A stretch of DNA of 64,000 nucleotides, from the NCBI RefSeq assembly GCF_017515565.1, contig NZ_JAFWFN010000051.1:1-64000 (forward strand), given 5' to 3'. The notes beneath the pieces were generated by a model. It worked only from the letters and a program-made list of their open reading frames with translations, was not told the origin of the DNA and did not search any database. The stretch comes from Halomonas sp. (GTDB taxonomy: Bacteria; Pseudomonadota; Gammaproteobacteria; Pseudomonadales; Halomonadaceae). Of this stretch, positions 17,600 to 25,842 are shown in pieces (position 1 is the first letter of the stretch; every line of letters begins with the position of its first letter). The position numbers and the translations under genes are program-made.

Positions 17600-18763
17600 T
17601 TAGCGCACTTTACCATTAGATTCAATATCGTAAATCGATTTGCCTAATGCCCATACTTGATCAATCGACCAGCGGTCTTCAGCGAGCACGATAAAGTCAG
17701 CGTCAGCACCGGCGTGTAAGCGGCCTTTATGGGGCAATTTGAGTGCATCTGCGGCAGTCGTGGCAGCACAGCACAGCGCCTGTTCCATAGGAATGCAATG
17801 CTCGTTCACGCACTCGCCCAGCACGTCAAACAAACTGCTTAGCCTGCCAGGTTTTAAACCGATAAAACGATGCTGCTCATCAAATTCTGGCAGCGAGGCA
17901 TTGGCATCTGAAGAGAGACTTAGCTGGCTAGGCTCAATACGTGCTTTTAGCGCCCGTGCCACTGCCTCTGATGCCGGGACTTCGCCGCCCGCTAATAACT
18001 CTGGTGTTGTGCTGGTGGTGAAGTCGATACGGCCACCCTCCCGGGCAAAGCGTAGGCCATCTTCAAACAGAGCAGCGGTACGATTGATGTGCGTGGGGTA
18101 GAACTGTGAAAGCGGTATAGCACTATGCTTTGCCACTTGGCGTAGCGGCTCTAGGTGGGTGTCGGCGTCCCCAGTGTGAATAAACACAATGCCGGATTTT
18201 CCTGCCAGCAAGCCAGCGGTGCGTGCATCGGAGGCTAGCCGTGTTAGTTCGTGGGTGCTGGGCTGAGAGCCGCGGTGATCGCTAATCGCGACTTCACCTA
18301 CGCCGATAAATTCTGGGATATAGAGAATATCGCTGGCTACCGAGCCGGTAAGCGTTACCGGCGGCAGCTGGTAAGAACCGGTATAGGCATAGGTGCTCAA
18401 GCCGCCAGCGGCGAGCTCTCGGGCTTTGCCAATTAAGTTAGCCGGCGTGCGGGTTAGGGCATCGGTACCTAGAGCGCCAATTAATGTGGTGACGCCTGAG
18501 GCGCAGGCATCTTCTAAGCTAAGTTCGGCGGTGCGGTTGCCAAACCCACCTTCGCCGCCGCCACCAATATAGTGAACTAGCGGGTCAACCAGCCCAGGAA
18601 TTACCCGACGTCCTTCAAGGTCTATAGTGGCAATCAGCGCCCCTACGTTAACTGGTTCAGCGGCATCCAATACCGCTGCGATACGCTGGTCGGCAATTAA
18701 TAGGTGGCAAAGGCCGCGGGGTTCTGGCGTAAACAGCTGGGCGTTTTTAACAAGTGTCAGCAT
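17600..18763 (-). CDS. iadA: IadA-like beta-aspartyl (isoaspartyl) dipeptidase with altered metal ligands
   Basis: Amidohydrolase-superfamily protein, 387 residues, in the family that cleaves isoaspartyl dipeptides. Family signatures are clear: IPGLVDPLVHYIGGGGEGGF (55-74), AISDHR (159-164), H196, PTH225INR, LSSD286ANAS and a C-terminal DADFIVL strand. Compared with remembered E. coli IadA (HxH = H68/H70, carboxylated K162, H201, H230, D285), the first HxH histidine is Leu62 and the carboxylated lysine position is Glu157; H64, H196, H225 and D286 remain. Glu in place of Lys occurs elsewhere in the superfamily, but losing the first His is unexpected, so activity or substrate may differ. It sits downstream of amino-acid transport genes on the same strand. 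Confidence 0.75.
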   Translation of the reverse strand: MLTLVKNAQLFTPEPRGLCHLLIADQRIAAVLDAAEPVNVGALIATIDLEGRRVIPGLVDPLVHYIGGGGEGGFGNRTAELSLEDACASGVTTLIGALGTDALTRTPANLIGKARELAAGGLSTYAYTGSYQLPPVTLTGSVASDILYIPEFIGVGEVAISDHRGSQPSTHELTRLASDARTAGLLAGKSGIVFIHTGDADTHLEPLRQVAKHSAIPLSQFYPTHINRTAALFEDGLRFAREGGRIDFTTSTTPELLAGGEVPASEAVARALKARIEPSQLSLSSDANASLPEFDEQHRFIGLKPGRLSSLFDVLGECVNEHCIPMEQALCCAATTAADALKLPHKGRLHAGADADFIVLAEDRWSIDQVWALGKSIYDIESNGKVR

Positions 18764-18796
18764 GTGTTTCCCGGGGGAATCAGCAGGTGGTGAATA

Positions 18797-18819
18797 TGCG
18801 CCGACCAGTGGTCGGCGCA
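18797..18819 (-). promoter_or_regulatory. Strong intercistronic stem-loop between binding-protein gene and iadA
   Basis: TGCGCCGACC-AGT-GGTCGGCGCA is a perfect 10-bp stem with a 3-nt loop, 36 nt after the stop of the binding-protein gene. No U-tract follows on the minus strand. It may stabilise the upstream mRNA 3' end or act as a partial terminator. Confidence 0.5.
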
Positions 18820-18855
18820 GAGATCGTGCCTATGAAAAGTGAGTACGAAGCGTAT

Positions 18856-19653
18856 TTATAAACGCACATCGTAATTGAAGTAACGGCCCATTATTTCATC
18901 ATAGGTGCCGTCTTCTTTGAGTGCGCTCAAGGCTTCATTGAAACGCTCTGCCAGAGCTTCGTCACGGGGACGGAAAGCGACGCCAACGCCTTTGCCAAAG
19001 ATATGCTCAGGCTGTTTGATAAAGTCACTGATGCGCTGGAAATCACTTTCTGGTGTATCAATGTCGATCGCGGCCTCGGCAATCGGGTAATCCATAAAGG
19101 TGAGATCCAAGCGCCCCGCTAGCAGGTCGGTAACCACATCGTCTACCCCGGTGTAGCGGCGAATTTCCAATACATCGCCGTACAGTTCGGTAACGTAGTT
19201 ATCCTGCAGCGTTGCGCGTTGCACACCCACCGTTAAGCCTTCCAGGCTGGCACGGTCTTCAATATCAATGTCGTGTTCGTGGGTGGTAATCCAGGCGCTG
19301 GGCGTAGTGTAGTAAGGTTCAGAGAACAGCACGCGCTGGGCACGCTCATCGGTAATCGCCATAGAGGACATAATGGCATCGTAGTTACGGGCGAGCAGCC
19401 CAGGAATAATGCCGTCCCAGTCTTGCTCAACCCAGGTGCAGCTGATTTCTAAGTAATCGCAAACAGCGTCGCCCAGTTCGATTTCAAAGCCGGTAAGGGT
19501 GCCGTCAGCTTCACGGTACATAAAGGGTTCATAAGGGATATCGACCCCGAGACGAATTTCATCGTAGTCCCGAGCGACTGCATTGGTAGTAACCAACGAC
19601 GTTGTAAAACCAACGGCTAAGATAGCGGCGAAGGGTAGCGTTGTATGACGCAT
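18856..19653 (-). CDS. ABC transporter amino-acid substrate-binding protein (family 3), second copy
   Basis: Periplasmic solute-binding protein, 265 residues, with a Sec signal (cleavage about TNAVARDYD). The family 3 / lysine-arginine-ornithine-type pattern is clear: IRLGVDIPYEPFMY, GFEIELGDAVCDYL, WDGIIPGLLARNYDAIMSSM and SEPYYTTPSAW. It is a paralogue of the protein encoded just upstream, sharing the RNYDAIMSSM block, and has a cysteine pair like LAO/HisJ proteins. GGAG lies before ATG 19653. A 341-nt gap with its own dyads separates it from the first copy, so it may be regulated separately. Basic amino acid binding (arginine/ornithine) is inferred from family and from astE nearby. Confidence 0.85.
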   Translation of the reverse strand: MRHTTLPFAAILAVGFTTSLVTTNAVARDYDEIRLGVDIPYEPFMYREADGTLTGFEIELGDAVCDYLEISCTWVEQDWDGIIPGLLARNYDAIMSSMAITDERAQRVLFSEPYYTTPSAWITTHEHDIDIEDRASLEGLTVGVQRATLQDNYVTELYGDVLEIRRYTGVDDVVTDLLAGRLDLTFMDYPIAEAAIDIDTPESDFQRISDFIKQPEHIFGKGVGVAFRPRDEALAERFNEALSALKEDGTYDEIMGRYFNYDVRL

Positions 19654-19994
19654 AGTAGTCTCCTGAAGCGATTTTTTGGTATTGATAATGGCATGCTTAG
19701 CGGTAATTTACGTTAGTCATAGCAGGGGAGTGCGCTAAGCGTAGAGTTGCTTTGCGTTATTATGAACGCATAGCAAAGATCACGCGCAGGGGCGTGAGAT
19801 GGCACGGGCGTGCCAAGAAGGGAAGGCTATTCGTCGAACCATTCGCTCAGGTAGAAGCAAGCAATGTTGCCACTATTTCCTGGGCGAAGTGCGCATAGAG
19901 CTTGCGCTATAAAAAGAGAAAGAGGTGTATGCATGTTGGCCTCTGGCGGTATAAGCCTCCCCTCAGTGGGGAGGCTTATAAAACTCGCTAGCAG
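19654..19994 (-). promoter_or_regulatory. 341-nt gap between the two binding-protein genes: terminator-like hairpin and several dyads
   Basis: No gene is visible. Bases 19950-19980 form a 13-bp perfect stem (TATAAGCCTCCCC, loop, GGGGAGGCTTATA) just after the first binding-protein gene; no U-tract follows, so it is probably an mRNA-stabilising 3' end or weak terminator. Further along, TGGCACG-GG-CGTGCCA (19800-19815), TCACGC/GCGTGA (19780-19797) and GCGTT/AACGC (19754-19769) are operator-like dyads in front of the second gene. I cannot name a regulator. Confidence 0.5.
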
Positions 19995-20765
19995 TTATTC
20001 TTCACCGAAGTAACGCTCGAAGATTTCATCATAGGTGCCATCATCTTGCAGCTCGGCGAGCGCCTCGTTGAAACGGTCAGCCAGTGCTTCGTCGCGTTGG
20101 CGGAAGGCAATGCCAAAGCCATCGCCAAAGTACTCTTTAGGCTCGCTAATGCGCTCGCCGACCACAACGTAGTCAGCATCATCGCTGTCTAGCAGCGTAG
20201 ACTGACCGATTGGGAAGTCGAGGAACACGATGTCTAGGCGCTGTGCCTGCATATCCAACACCATGTCATCGGCAGTGGAGTAGCGGCTGATGCTGGCAAC
20301 ACTGTTGAAGTTGTCGGTCACGAAGTTGTCTTGCAGTGTGCCGCGCTGAACGCCAATGGTTTTACCCGCCAGGGTTTCTTCGTTGGCTTCGCTGATATCT
20401 AAGCTGCTAGGCGCGAACCAAGCGGAAGGCATCGTGATGTAGGGGTCGGAGAACAGCACCTGCTGGCGACGCTCTTCGTTAATCGTCATGGAGGACATGA
20501 TCGCGTCGTAGTTACGCGACATTAGGCCAGGAATAATGCCGTCCCACTCCTGCTCAACCCACTCACAAGTAATGCCGATTTTCTCACACAGAGCGTTACC
20601 AAGGTCGATATCGAAACCGGTCAGCTCGCCATCAGCGGTGCGGTACTCCATGGGTTCGTAAGGAACGTCAACGCCAATGCGCACGTGATCATAATTGCGC
20701 GCATGTGCAGAAGAGGCGGCAGCAATGGCCAGGCCAAGTACCGAAACAGTTAAGAGTTTTTTCAT
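19995..20765 (-). CDS. ABC transporter amino-acid substrate-binding protein (family 3), first copy
   Basis: Periplasmic binding protein, 256 residues, with a signal peptide (MKKLLTVSVLGLAIAAASSA, cleavage about AHA). Motifs: IGVDVPYEPMEY, GFDIDLGNALCEKIGITC, DGIIPGLMSRNYDAIMSSM, SDPYITMPSAW and GVQRGTLQDNF, as in lysine/arginine/ornithine and histidine binding proteins. It is the first of two paralogous binding proteins after the permease genes, so one transporter may use both. GGAG lies 9 nt before ATG 20765. The gap to the permease gene is 141 nt. Confidence 0.87.
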   Translation of the reverse strand: MKKLLTVSVLGLAIAAASSAHARNYDHVRIGVDVPYEPMEYRTADGELTGFDIDLGNALCEKIGITCEWVEQEWDGIIPGLMSRNYDAIMSSMTINEERRQQVLFSDPYITMPSAWFAPSSLDISEANEETLAGKTIGVQRGTLQDNFVTDNFNSVASISRYSTADDMVLDMQAQRLDIVFLDFPIGQSTLLDSDDADYVVVGERISEPKEYFGDGFGIAFRQRDEALADRFNEALAELQDDGTYDEIFERYFGEE

Positions 20766-20906
20766 TTTTTATACTCCATAGGTAACAGGTTCACGTGAAG
20801 TGATCCCTCTTAACGTACCCCAGGATGAGGCGAACGGAAAGAGGGAGTTTTATTCAGAACCAACGTTTGTTTGACGGTTGTTTTGTTTTTATTTACAGCT
20901 AACGGC

Positions 20907-21638
20907 TCAGTTCGTTTGTGGCCTTAAGTGGGCCAGCAGCTTTTTCTCCAGAAAACGGAAAAAGTACAAAATCGCAAAAGTGAGGCAAAGGTAGATGGCT
21001 GCCACAAACAAAAAGGCTTCGAAAGGCGCGTAAAAGCGCGCATATACAAAACGTGCAGCGCCTGTGAGATCCATCAGTGTGACAACGCTGGCAATAGCAC
21101 TGGCATGCAGCATAAAGATCACTTCGTTGCCATAGGCGGGCAGCGCACGCCGAAACGCACTGGGCATAATAATGCGGCGCATCATCAAACTTTGTGACAT
21201 GCCATACGCCCGGGCAGCCTCGATTTCACCTTGCGAGGTAGCTTTAATCGCCCCTCGGAAAATCTCGGTGGTGTAGGCCGCTGTATTCAGCGTGAAGGCG
21301 ATTAACGCGGGGTAGAACGCTTCTCGCAGAATTGGCCACAGAAATGTTTCTTGAATGCCGTCGATAAACACCACACCGTAGTAAATGATGTAGAGCTGAA
21401 TTAGCAGCGGCGTGCCGCGAAACACATAGGTATACAGATAAACCGGCAGGCTGATCCACTTACGCTTAGAGCTGCGCATGATGGCCAGCGGCACCGCGAG
21501 CACTAAACCTGCTACCAGGGATAAGAAGACAAGCTGCGTCGTAGTGACCAGTCCTTCCCAGTAGTAGCCCAGCGTCGTGGGGGTGAAAATCAGATTGCCA
21601 GCAAGCAGGTCGTTGAACCACGCAGAAATATCTAGCAT
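20907..21638 (-). CDS. hisM: ABC transporter permease, HisM type
   Basis: Inner-membrane permease for polar amino acids, 243 residues from ATG 21638. It has five to six membrane segments and the ATPase-contact loop EIEAARAYGMSQSLMMRRIIMPSAFR typical of the family (seen as EAARAYGMS then RRIIMPSAFRRALP). YVFRGTPLLIQLYIIYYG is the usual HisM/HisQ N-terminal signature. This start is preceded by a G-rich site (GGGGGG) and follows the hisQ stop by one base; an upstream in-frame start would overlap hisQ by 71 nt. Confidence 0.87.
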   Translation of the reverse strand: MLDISAWFNDLLAGNLIFTPTTLGYYWEGLVTTTQLVFLSLVAGLVLAVPLAIMRSSKRKWISLPVYLYTYVFRGTPLLIQLYIIYYGVVFIDGIQETFLWPILREAFYPALIAFTLNTAAYTTEIFRGAIKATSQGEIEAARAYGMSQSLMMRRIIMPSAFRRALPAYGNEVIFMLHASAIASVVTLMDLTGAARFVYARFYAPFEAFLFVAAIYLCLTFAILYFFRFLEKKLLAHLRPQTN

Positions 21639-21639
21639 C

Positions 21640-22341
21640 TCACTGCCCCCCAAAACCAATGTCGTAACGTTTTTGTAGCCGTGCGAAAATCCACTCGGAT
21701 ACGCTGGCAATGAGTAGGTAAACCGCCGCTACCGGCAGTAGAAACACAAAGGGTTCGTGGGTGGCTCGGGATGCCTCGGCGGCGACACGCACCATATCGG
21801 TTAAGCCGATGACAGAGACCAGCGCGGTGGTTTTGAGTAGTACCATCCAGTTGTTGGAAAGTCCCGGCAGCGCATGGCGCATCATTTGTGGAAAGCGGAC
21901 GCGTCGAAAGACTAGCGCATTGCTCATTCCATAGGCTTTACCCGCTTCAATTTGGCCGTTATCCACCGCCATAAAGGCGCCGCGGAAAGTCTCGCCCATA
22001 TAAGCGCCGAAGATGAAGCCGATGGTAATCACACCTGCCGCAAAGGCATTGAAATTGATGTAAATATCAATGTCATAGTTGTAATACAGCACGTCGCTGA
22101 TGGCATTCACGCCGATTTGCCCACCGAAAAACAGCAGCATCATCAATACAAGGTCAGGAACACCGCGAATGACCGTGGTGTAAACCGTCGCCGTGCGGCG
22201 TAAAAACCAGTTACGTGACATTTTGGCGGTAGCGGTAAACAGGCCAAGCACAATGGCCAGTATCAGCGATAGCACCGCTAGCTGAATGGTGACGCCCGCC
22301 CCTTCGATCAGGCGGGGGCCGTAACCTTGCAAATCAAGCAT
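21640..22341 (-). CDS. hisQ: ABC transporter permease, HisQ type
   Basis: Second permease of the heterodimeric membrane channel, 233 residues. It starts MLDLQGYGPRLIEGAGVTIQLAVLSL (read as two motifs, MLDLQGYGPRLIEGAG and VTIQLAVLSL), a common HisQ/ArtQ beginning. TTVIRGVPDLVLMMLLFFGG and the EAA loop QIEAGKAYGMSNALVFRRVRFP are clear. It lies 19 nt after hisP and 1 nt before hisM, so all are one operon. Confidence 0.87.
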   Translation of the reverse strand: MLDLQGYGPRLIEGAGVTIQLAVLSLILAIVLGLFTATAKMSRNWFLRRTATVYTTVIRGVPDLVLMMLLFFGGQIGVNAISDVLYYNYDIDIYINFNAFAAGVITIGFIFGAYMGETFRGAFMAVDNGQIEAGKAYGMSNALVFRRVRFPQMMRHALPGLSNNWMVLLKTTALVSVIGLTDMVRVAAEASRATHEPFVFLLPVAAVYLLIASVSEWIFARLQKRYDIGFGGQ

Positions 22342-22360
22342 AGTGTACGTGCCTCGCAGA

Positions 22361-23131
22361 TCAATATTTGGGGGCTAGGAACTGTTTTAAGCGCGGCGAC
22401 TGCGGGTTACCGAGTACCTCTGCCGGGGGCCCCGCTTCCTCTACCAAGCCTTGGTGGAGATAAATCACTTTGCTGGATACATCTCGGGCAAAGCTCATCT
22501 CGTGGGTAACCACCACCATGGTGCGCCCTTCCTCGGCCAAGCCGTGCATTACCTTTAAAACGTCGCCCACCAGCTCTGGGTCGAGGGCAGACGTGGGCTC
22601 ATCGAACAGCATCACTTCTGGGTCCATGGCCAGCGCTCGGGCAATAGCACCGCGCTGCTGCTGGCCGCCGGACATTTGGGCAGGATAGGCGTTTGCGCGT
22701 GCACTTAACCCAACCCGCTCTAGCAGCGCGTGGGCATGCTCGATGGCCTCTTTTTTGGGCTTACCTAGCACGTGAATCGGCGCTTCGATAATGTTTTCGA
22801 GCAGTGTCATGTGCGCCCAGAGATTGAAGCTCTGAAACACCATCGACAGCTTGGCGCGCATCTGCACCACTTGCTTCCAGTCCGCAGGCTCACGGCCATG
22901 CCGGGTGGTTTTGAAGAGGATCTGCTCGCCGTGGACAAACAGCTCGCCCTCGTCAGGCTGTTCCAGCAGGTTCATACAGCGTAAGAAGGTGCTTTTGCCT
23001 GACCCTGATGCACCAATGAGGGTGATCACGTCACCTTTTTGGGCTTCAAGGGAGAGGCCTTTAAGGACTTCTGTATCGCCAAAGCGCTTTTTTATATTAC
23101 GCACTTCAAGGGGAGTAGGCGTATCAGCCAT
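22361..23131 (-). CDS. hisP: ABC transporter ATP-binding protein, HisP type
   Basis: Cytosolic ATPase that drives the amino-acid importer, 256 residues. Walker A is GASGSGKST (40-48), the Q-loop lies in MVFQSFNLWAHMTLLENI, the signature is MSGGQQQRGAIARALA, Walker B is VMLFDEPTSALD and the switch is TH in VVVTHEM. This is the first gene of the transport cluster (order P-Q-M-binding protein, unlike the enteric J-Q-M-P). With astE 224 nt upstream on the same strand, uptake of arginine/ornithine for the succinyltransferase pathway is a reasonable inference. Confidence 0.9.
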   Translation of the reverse strand: MADTPTPLEVRNIKKRFGDTEVLKGLSLEAQKGDVITLIGASGSGKSTFLRCMNLLEQPDEGELFVHGEQILFKTTRHGREPADWKQVVQMRAKLSMVFQSFNLWAHMTLLENIIEAPIHVLGKPKKEAIEHAHALLERVGLSARANAYPAQMSGGQQQRGAIARALAMDPEVMLFDEPTSALDPELVGDVLKVMHGLAEEGRTMVVVTHEMSFARDVSSKVIYLHQGLVEEAGPPAEVLGNPQSPRLKQFLAPKY

Positions 23132-23355
23132 AACTTAGGCTCCAGTACAGGGTTGCCGCGGTAGCAACGAGTTTAAAACGCGTGCTTGATAGGCGGCTGG
23201 CGCGAAAAAAGGGGCGATTCTATCAGGACTCTGCATGATACGCGTGTTTTATAAGATTGGCTTTTATCTTAACGCCTATCTGCCGGCCTGAAGCCACCTC
23301 TACGTTGTTGTTATCAAAGCTTTTTAAAAATATTTCGGTTGTGTGGTTAGCGGCT

Positions 23356-24348
23356 TTAAAGCGGCTTTGCCGGTTGGCAGGGCACCACAAGCAGCGCTGC
23401 CCGTGCGCCTATTTCTACCTTTGCATTGGGAAAGACCACGCGTAGGGGCGTTTCTTTCACAATAAAATCACCGGCCGTGCTGTCTTTAGCAAGGCAAGTG
23501 CCTGGTTCAAAGCGGCTAAAGTTGGGCACGTCTTCGTCAAAACAGAGAGAGAATGTTTCTGACTGCCGCATTAGCTCGTGCTTTACCTGAAAAAACGTCA
23601 TGGTGTCAGCGGGTTGACTGGACGGCTCCTCACCACTGCCAAGCGCACAAATAAGCGTGAGCATAGGCTCAAGGGCGGCCATATCGTTCTGCCCAAAAGG
23701 AGCCACACGTCCCAGCTCGAAGGTAAACGATTGGGCGCTGTGGTAGTGCTTGCTGTAATGGGAAAACGTCCAGCTATGTTGATGCTGATGCAATACCGCC
23801 TGCATATCTGCCGCGGCTAGCCACGCCCACTGGGTGGGTTCGGTAAGGCTCTCTGCAAAGGGCTCCACCACAAAGCGTGTAAAGAGGCTCTCTCTAATGG
23901 CGGTATGCAAGTCGTAATGCAGCGCTGGTAGGGCTTTATGCAGGGCGTAAAAAGCGTCGACAGCTGCCATTAGCTCACGGGCGCGGTCGGGTTCGTCGCC
24001 TTGATCTTCCAAGTCTCGTTTAAATAAGCGGTTTAGATTAGTGGTAAGAAAGCGCTGCTGTTTTTTTAGGGCCGGTATATTGCCCAGTATCACCAGTGTC
24101 GGGGCACCTAACTGCGCTGTGTTGGCTTCAAGGGCGCATAGCCAGTTCCCCAGTAGCTCTACCGGTGCGGTTTCATTGCCATGAATCGCCGCTGAAAACA
24201 CGCATGCGTAAGCATTAGGGCGCACAACATCGGGCGTTAGCTCCAAAATACCTGGCGCGTGAAAGTCGTAAGTGCCGCTCGCAAAGCGACCTTTGCGAGG
24301 TGTGGGGCTTTTGTCGTCGAGCGTCCAGTCAAGCCATTGGCCTAGCAT
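23356..24348 (-). CDS. astE: Succinylglutamate desuccinylase AstE
   Basis: Zinc enzyme that hydrolyses N-succinylglutamate to glutamate and succinate, the last step of the arginine succinyltransferase (AST) pathway. It has 330 residues, the usual length. Zinc-site motifs are AAIHGNETAPVELL (HxxE) and LHYDLHTAIR; the catalytic glutamate lies in FTFELGRVAPFG. No astA, astB, astC or astD is in the window, so astE is detached from the rest of the pathway here. The 224-nt gap to hisP probably holds a separate promoter. Confidence 0.9.
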   Translation of the reverse strand: MLGQWLDWTLDDKSPTPRKGRFASGTYDFHAPGILELTPDVVRPNAYACVFSAAIHGNETAPVELLGNWLCALEANTAQLGAPTLVILGNIPALKKQQRFLTTNLNRLFKRDLEDQGDEPDRARELMAAVDAFYALHKALPALHYDLHTAIRESLFTRFVVEPFAESLTEPTQWAWLAAADMQAVLHQHQHSWTFSHYSKHYHSAQSFTFELGRVAPFGQNDMAALEPMLTLICALGSGEEPSSQPADTMTFFQVKHELMRQSETFSLCFDEDVPNFSRFEPGTCLAKDSTAGDFIVKETPLRVVFPNAKVEIGARAALLVVPCQPAKPL

Positions 24349-24472
24349 GGGAGGTTCCTTGGCATAGGGAATCAGCTTTTAAGTTGCTCTACCTTTACCA
24401 TGCATGGGCTTCGCCACAAGAGGATGCGTCGTTCGCATGAAAATGGCGGGTGCGAACATGAAAATATGCGGA

Positions 24473-24508
24473 TAAAAAGCGCTTATACCTACTCGAGTAC
24501 AAGCGCTT
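24473..24508 (-). terminator. Terminator after the hemerythrin gene
   Basis: On the minus strand AAGCGCTTGTACTC and its complement AAGCGCTT bracket a partly paired loop, followed by TTTTTATCC. It lies 25 nt after the hemerythrin-like stop codon. Confidence 0.65.
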
Positions 24509-24533
24509 GGGATAGCGATGGGCGAAGGGCTAA

Positions 24534-24974
24534 TTACTCTGCACGTTGACGCTTCATTTCTGATTGGTATTCGCTTGCCAATGCGGTTTTCTGCTTCTCT
24601 TGCAGCCCACGGCCTGCCAATTGGAAAACTTCCTGCTCTTCTTCGTCGAGGTGGTGGGTAACCAAGTGCTGAAGTTGCTTCGCGTGGGTTAACCAGTTGG
24701 TAGCGCTATAGTCGGTTTTATCTAAAAGCTCGATCAGCTCATCAATCTCGTGGTGCTCGGCAACGCTATGGCGGGCTTTTTCCTGGGTGAGATCGATATC
24801 CATCATGGGTATATAGAGGGCACGCTCCTCGGCGTTGGCATGGTATTTCAATTCGGCGCGCACCTGCTGGTAGAGCGTGTCGCGCTCTTCGCTATCGCCG
24901 TGCGTTTCTACTAGGCGAGCCAGTAAATCCCGTTGAATGTCGTGATCCTTGCGTAGGGCTTCAAAAATAGTCAT
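24534..24974 (-). CDS. Hemerythrin HHE-domain protein
   Basis: Small four-helix di-iron type protein, 146 residues. The HHE pattern is present: LRKDHDIQRDLLARL (H10), KYHANAEERALYIPM, VAEHHEIDELIELL and LVTHHLDEEEQEVFQ, giving repeated His/Glu ligands on the helices. Such proteins bind O2 or react with NO or peroxide, but the role of this one is unknown. AAGGAG precedes ATG 24974. It is divergent from wrbA, separated by 211 nt. Confidence 0.85.
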   Translation of the reverse strand: MTIFEALRKDHDIQRDLLARLVETHGDSEERDTLYQQVRAELKYHANAEERALYIPMMDIDLTQEKARHSVAEHHEIDELIELLDKTDYSATNWLTHAKQLQHLVTHHLDEEEQEVFQLAGRGLQEKQKTALASEYQSEMKRQRAE

Positions 24975-25185
24975 TCCAGGCTCCTTGGATAAGAACGTTT
25001 GCGGGATGTTAAAAAGCTAGTGCTCAAGCCCATAAAGCGCAAGGTGCTCGCATCGATGAAATCGAAGGAGGGCGTCGAAAACATTCGCTTTTTTCTACCT
25101 CGCCCTGGGTTAAGGTGTAGTGAGTTTTCATAAACGTTTTCGTAAGCCTTCCAGGGCGATTAATTGCAAACTGAAGGAGTGAATA

Positions 25186-25785
25186 ATGACGAAAGTATTG
25201 GTGCTTTATTATTCCATGTACGGCCACATCGATACCCTAGCCGCTGCCGTAGCGGAAGGGGCTAAAGAGGTGAATGGCGTAGAAGTCACCGTCAAGCGCG
25301 TACCTGAAACCATGCCGGAAGATGCGTTTAAAAATGCTGGCGGCAAGCAAGATTTTACGACGCCTGAAGCATCGCCCCAGGAACTTGCCGATTATGATGC
25401 GATTATTTTTGGCACCCCGACGCGGTTTGGCAACATGGCGGGCCAAATGCGTACTTTCCTTGATCAAACCGGTGGCTTGTGGGCTAAAGGCGCACTGCGA
25501 GGCAAGGTGGCCAGTGTGTTTACCTCAACCGGCACCGGTGGCGGTGATGAGATGACCATTACCTCTACCTGGACCACGCTTGCTCACCACGGCATGGTGA
25601 TTGTGCCGATTGGCTACGGTATTGAAGAGCAGTTTGATATTTCTCAAGTCAGCGGTGGCACGCCTTACGGTGCCGCTACCCTGGCTGGTGGCGACGGTTC
25701 CCGCCAGCCAGATGAGCGTGAGCTTAAGATTGCTCGTTTCCAGGGTAAGTGGGTGGCGGACATAGCGGCTAAGTTGGCAAGCTAA
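25186..25785 (+). CDS. wrbA: NAD(P)H:quinone oxidoreductase WrbA
   Basis: Flavodoxin-like FMN enzyme that reduces quinones by two electrons, avoiding semiquinone radicals; cytosolic tetramer. The 199 residues match the family. Motifs: [21 protein letters not shown] (FMN phosphate loop, seen as YYSMYGHI), [20 protein letters not shown] and [24 protein letters not shown] lies before ATG 25186. A single-gene unit ending at a strong shared terminator. Confidence 0.93.
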   Translation: MTKVLVLYYSMYGHIDTLAAAVAEGAKEVNGVEVTVKRVPETMPEDAFKNAGGKQDFTTPEASPQELADYDAIIFGTPTRFGNMAGQMRTFLDQTGGLWAKGALRGKVASVFTSTGTGGGDEMTITSTWTTLAHHGMVIVPIGYGIEEQFDISQVSGGTPYGAATLAGGDGSRQPDERELKIARFQGKWVADIAAKLAS

Positions 25786-25806
25786 CACGCACTCGTTGCT
25801 GACCAG

Positions 25807-25842
25807 AAAGCCTCACTGCCAGGGCAGTGAGGCTTTTTTTTT
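25807..25842. terminator. Convergent terminator between wrbA and the tartrate dehydrogenase gene
   Basis: GCCTCACTGC, short loop, GCAGTGAGGC and nine T residues. The T-run serves wrbA; the A-rich left flank could also serve the minus-strand gene, whose stop codon abuts it. Confidence 0.88.
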
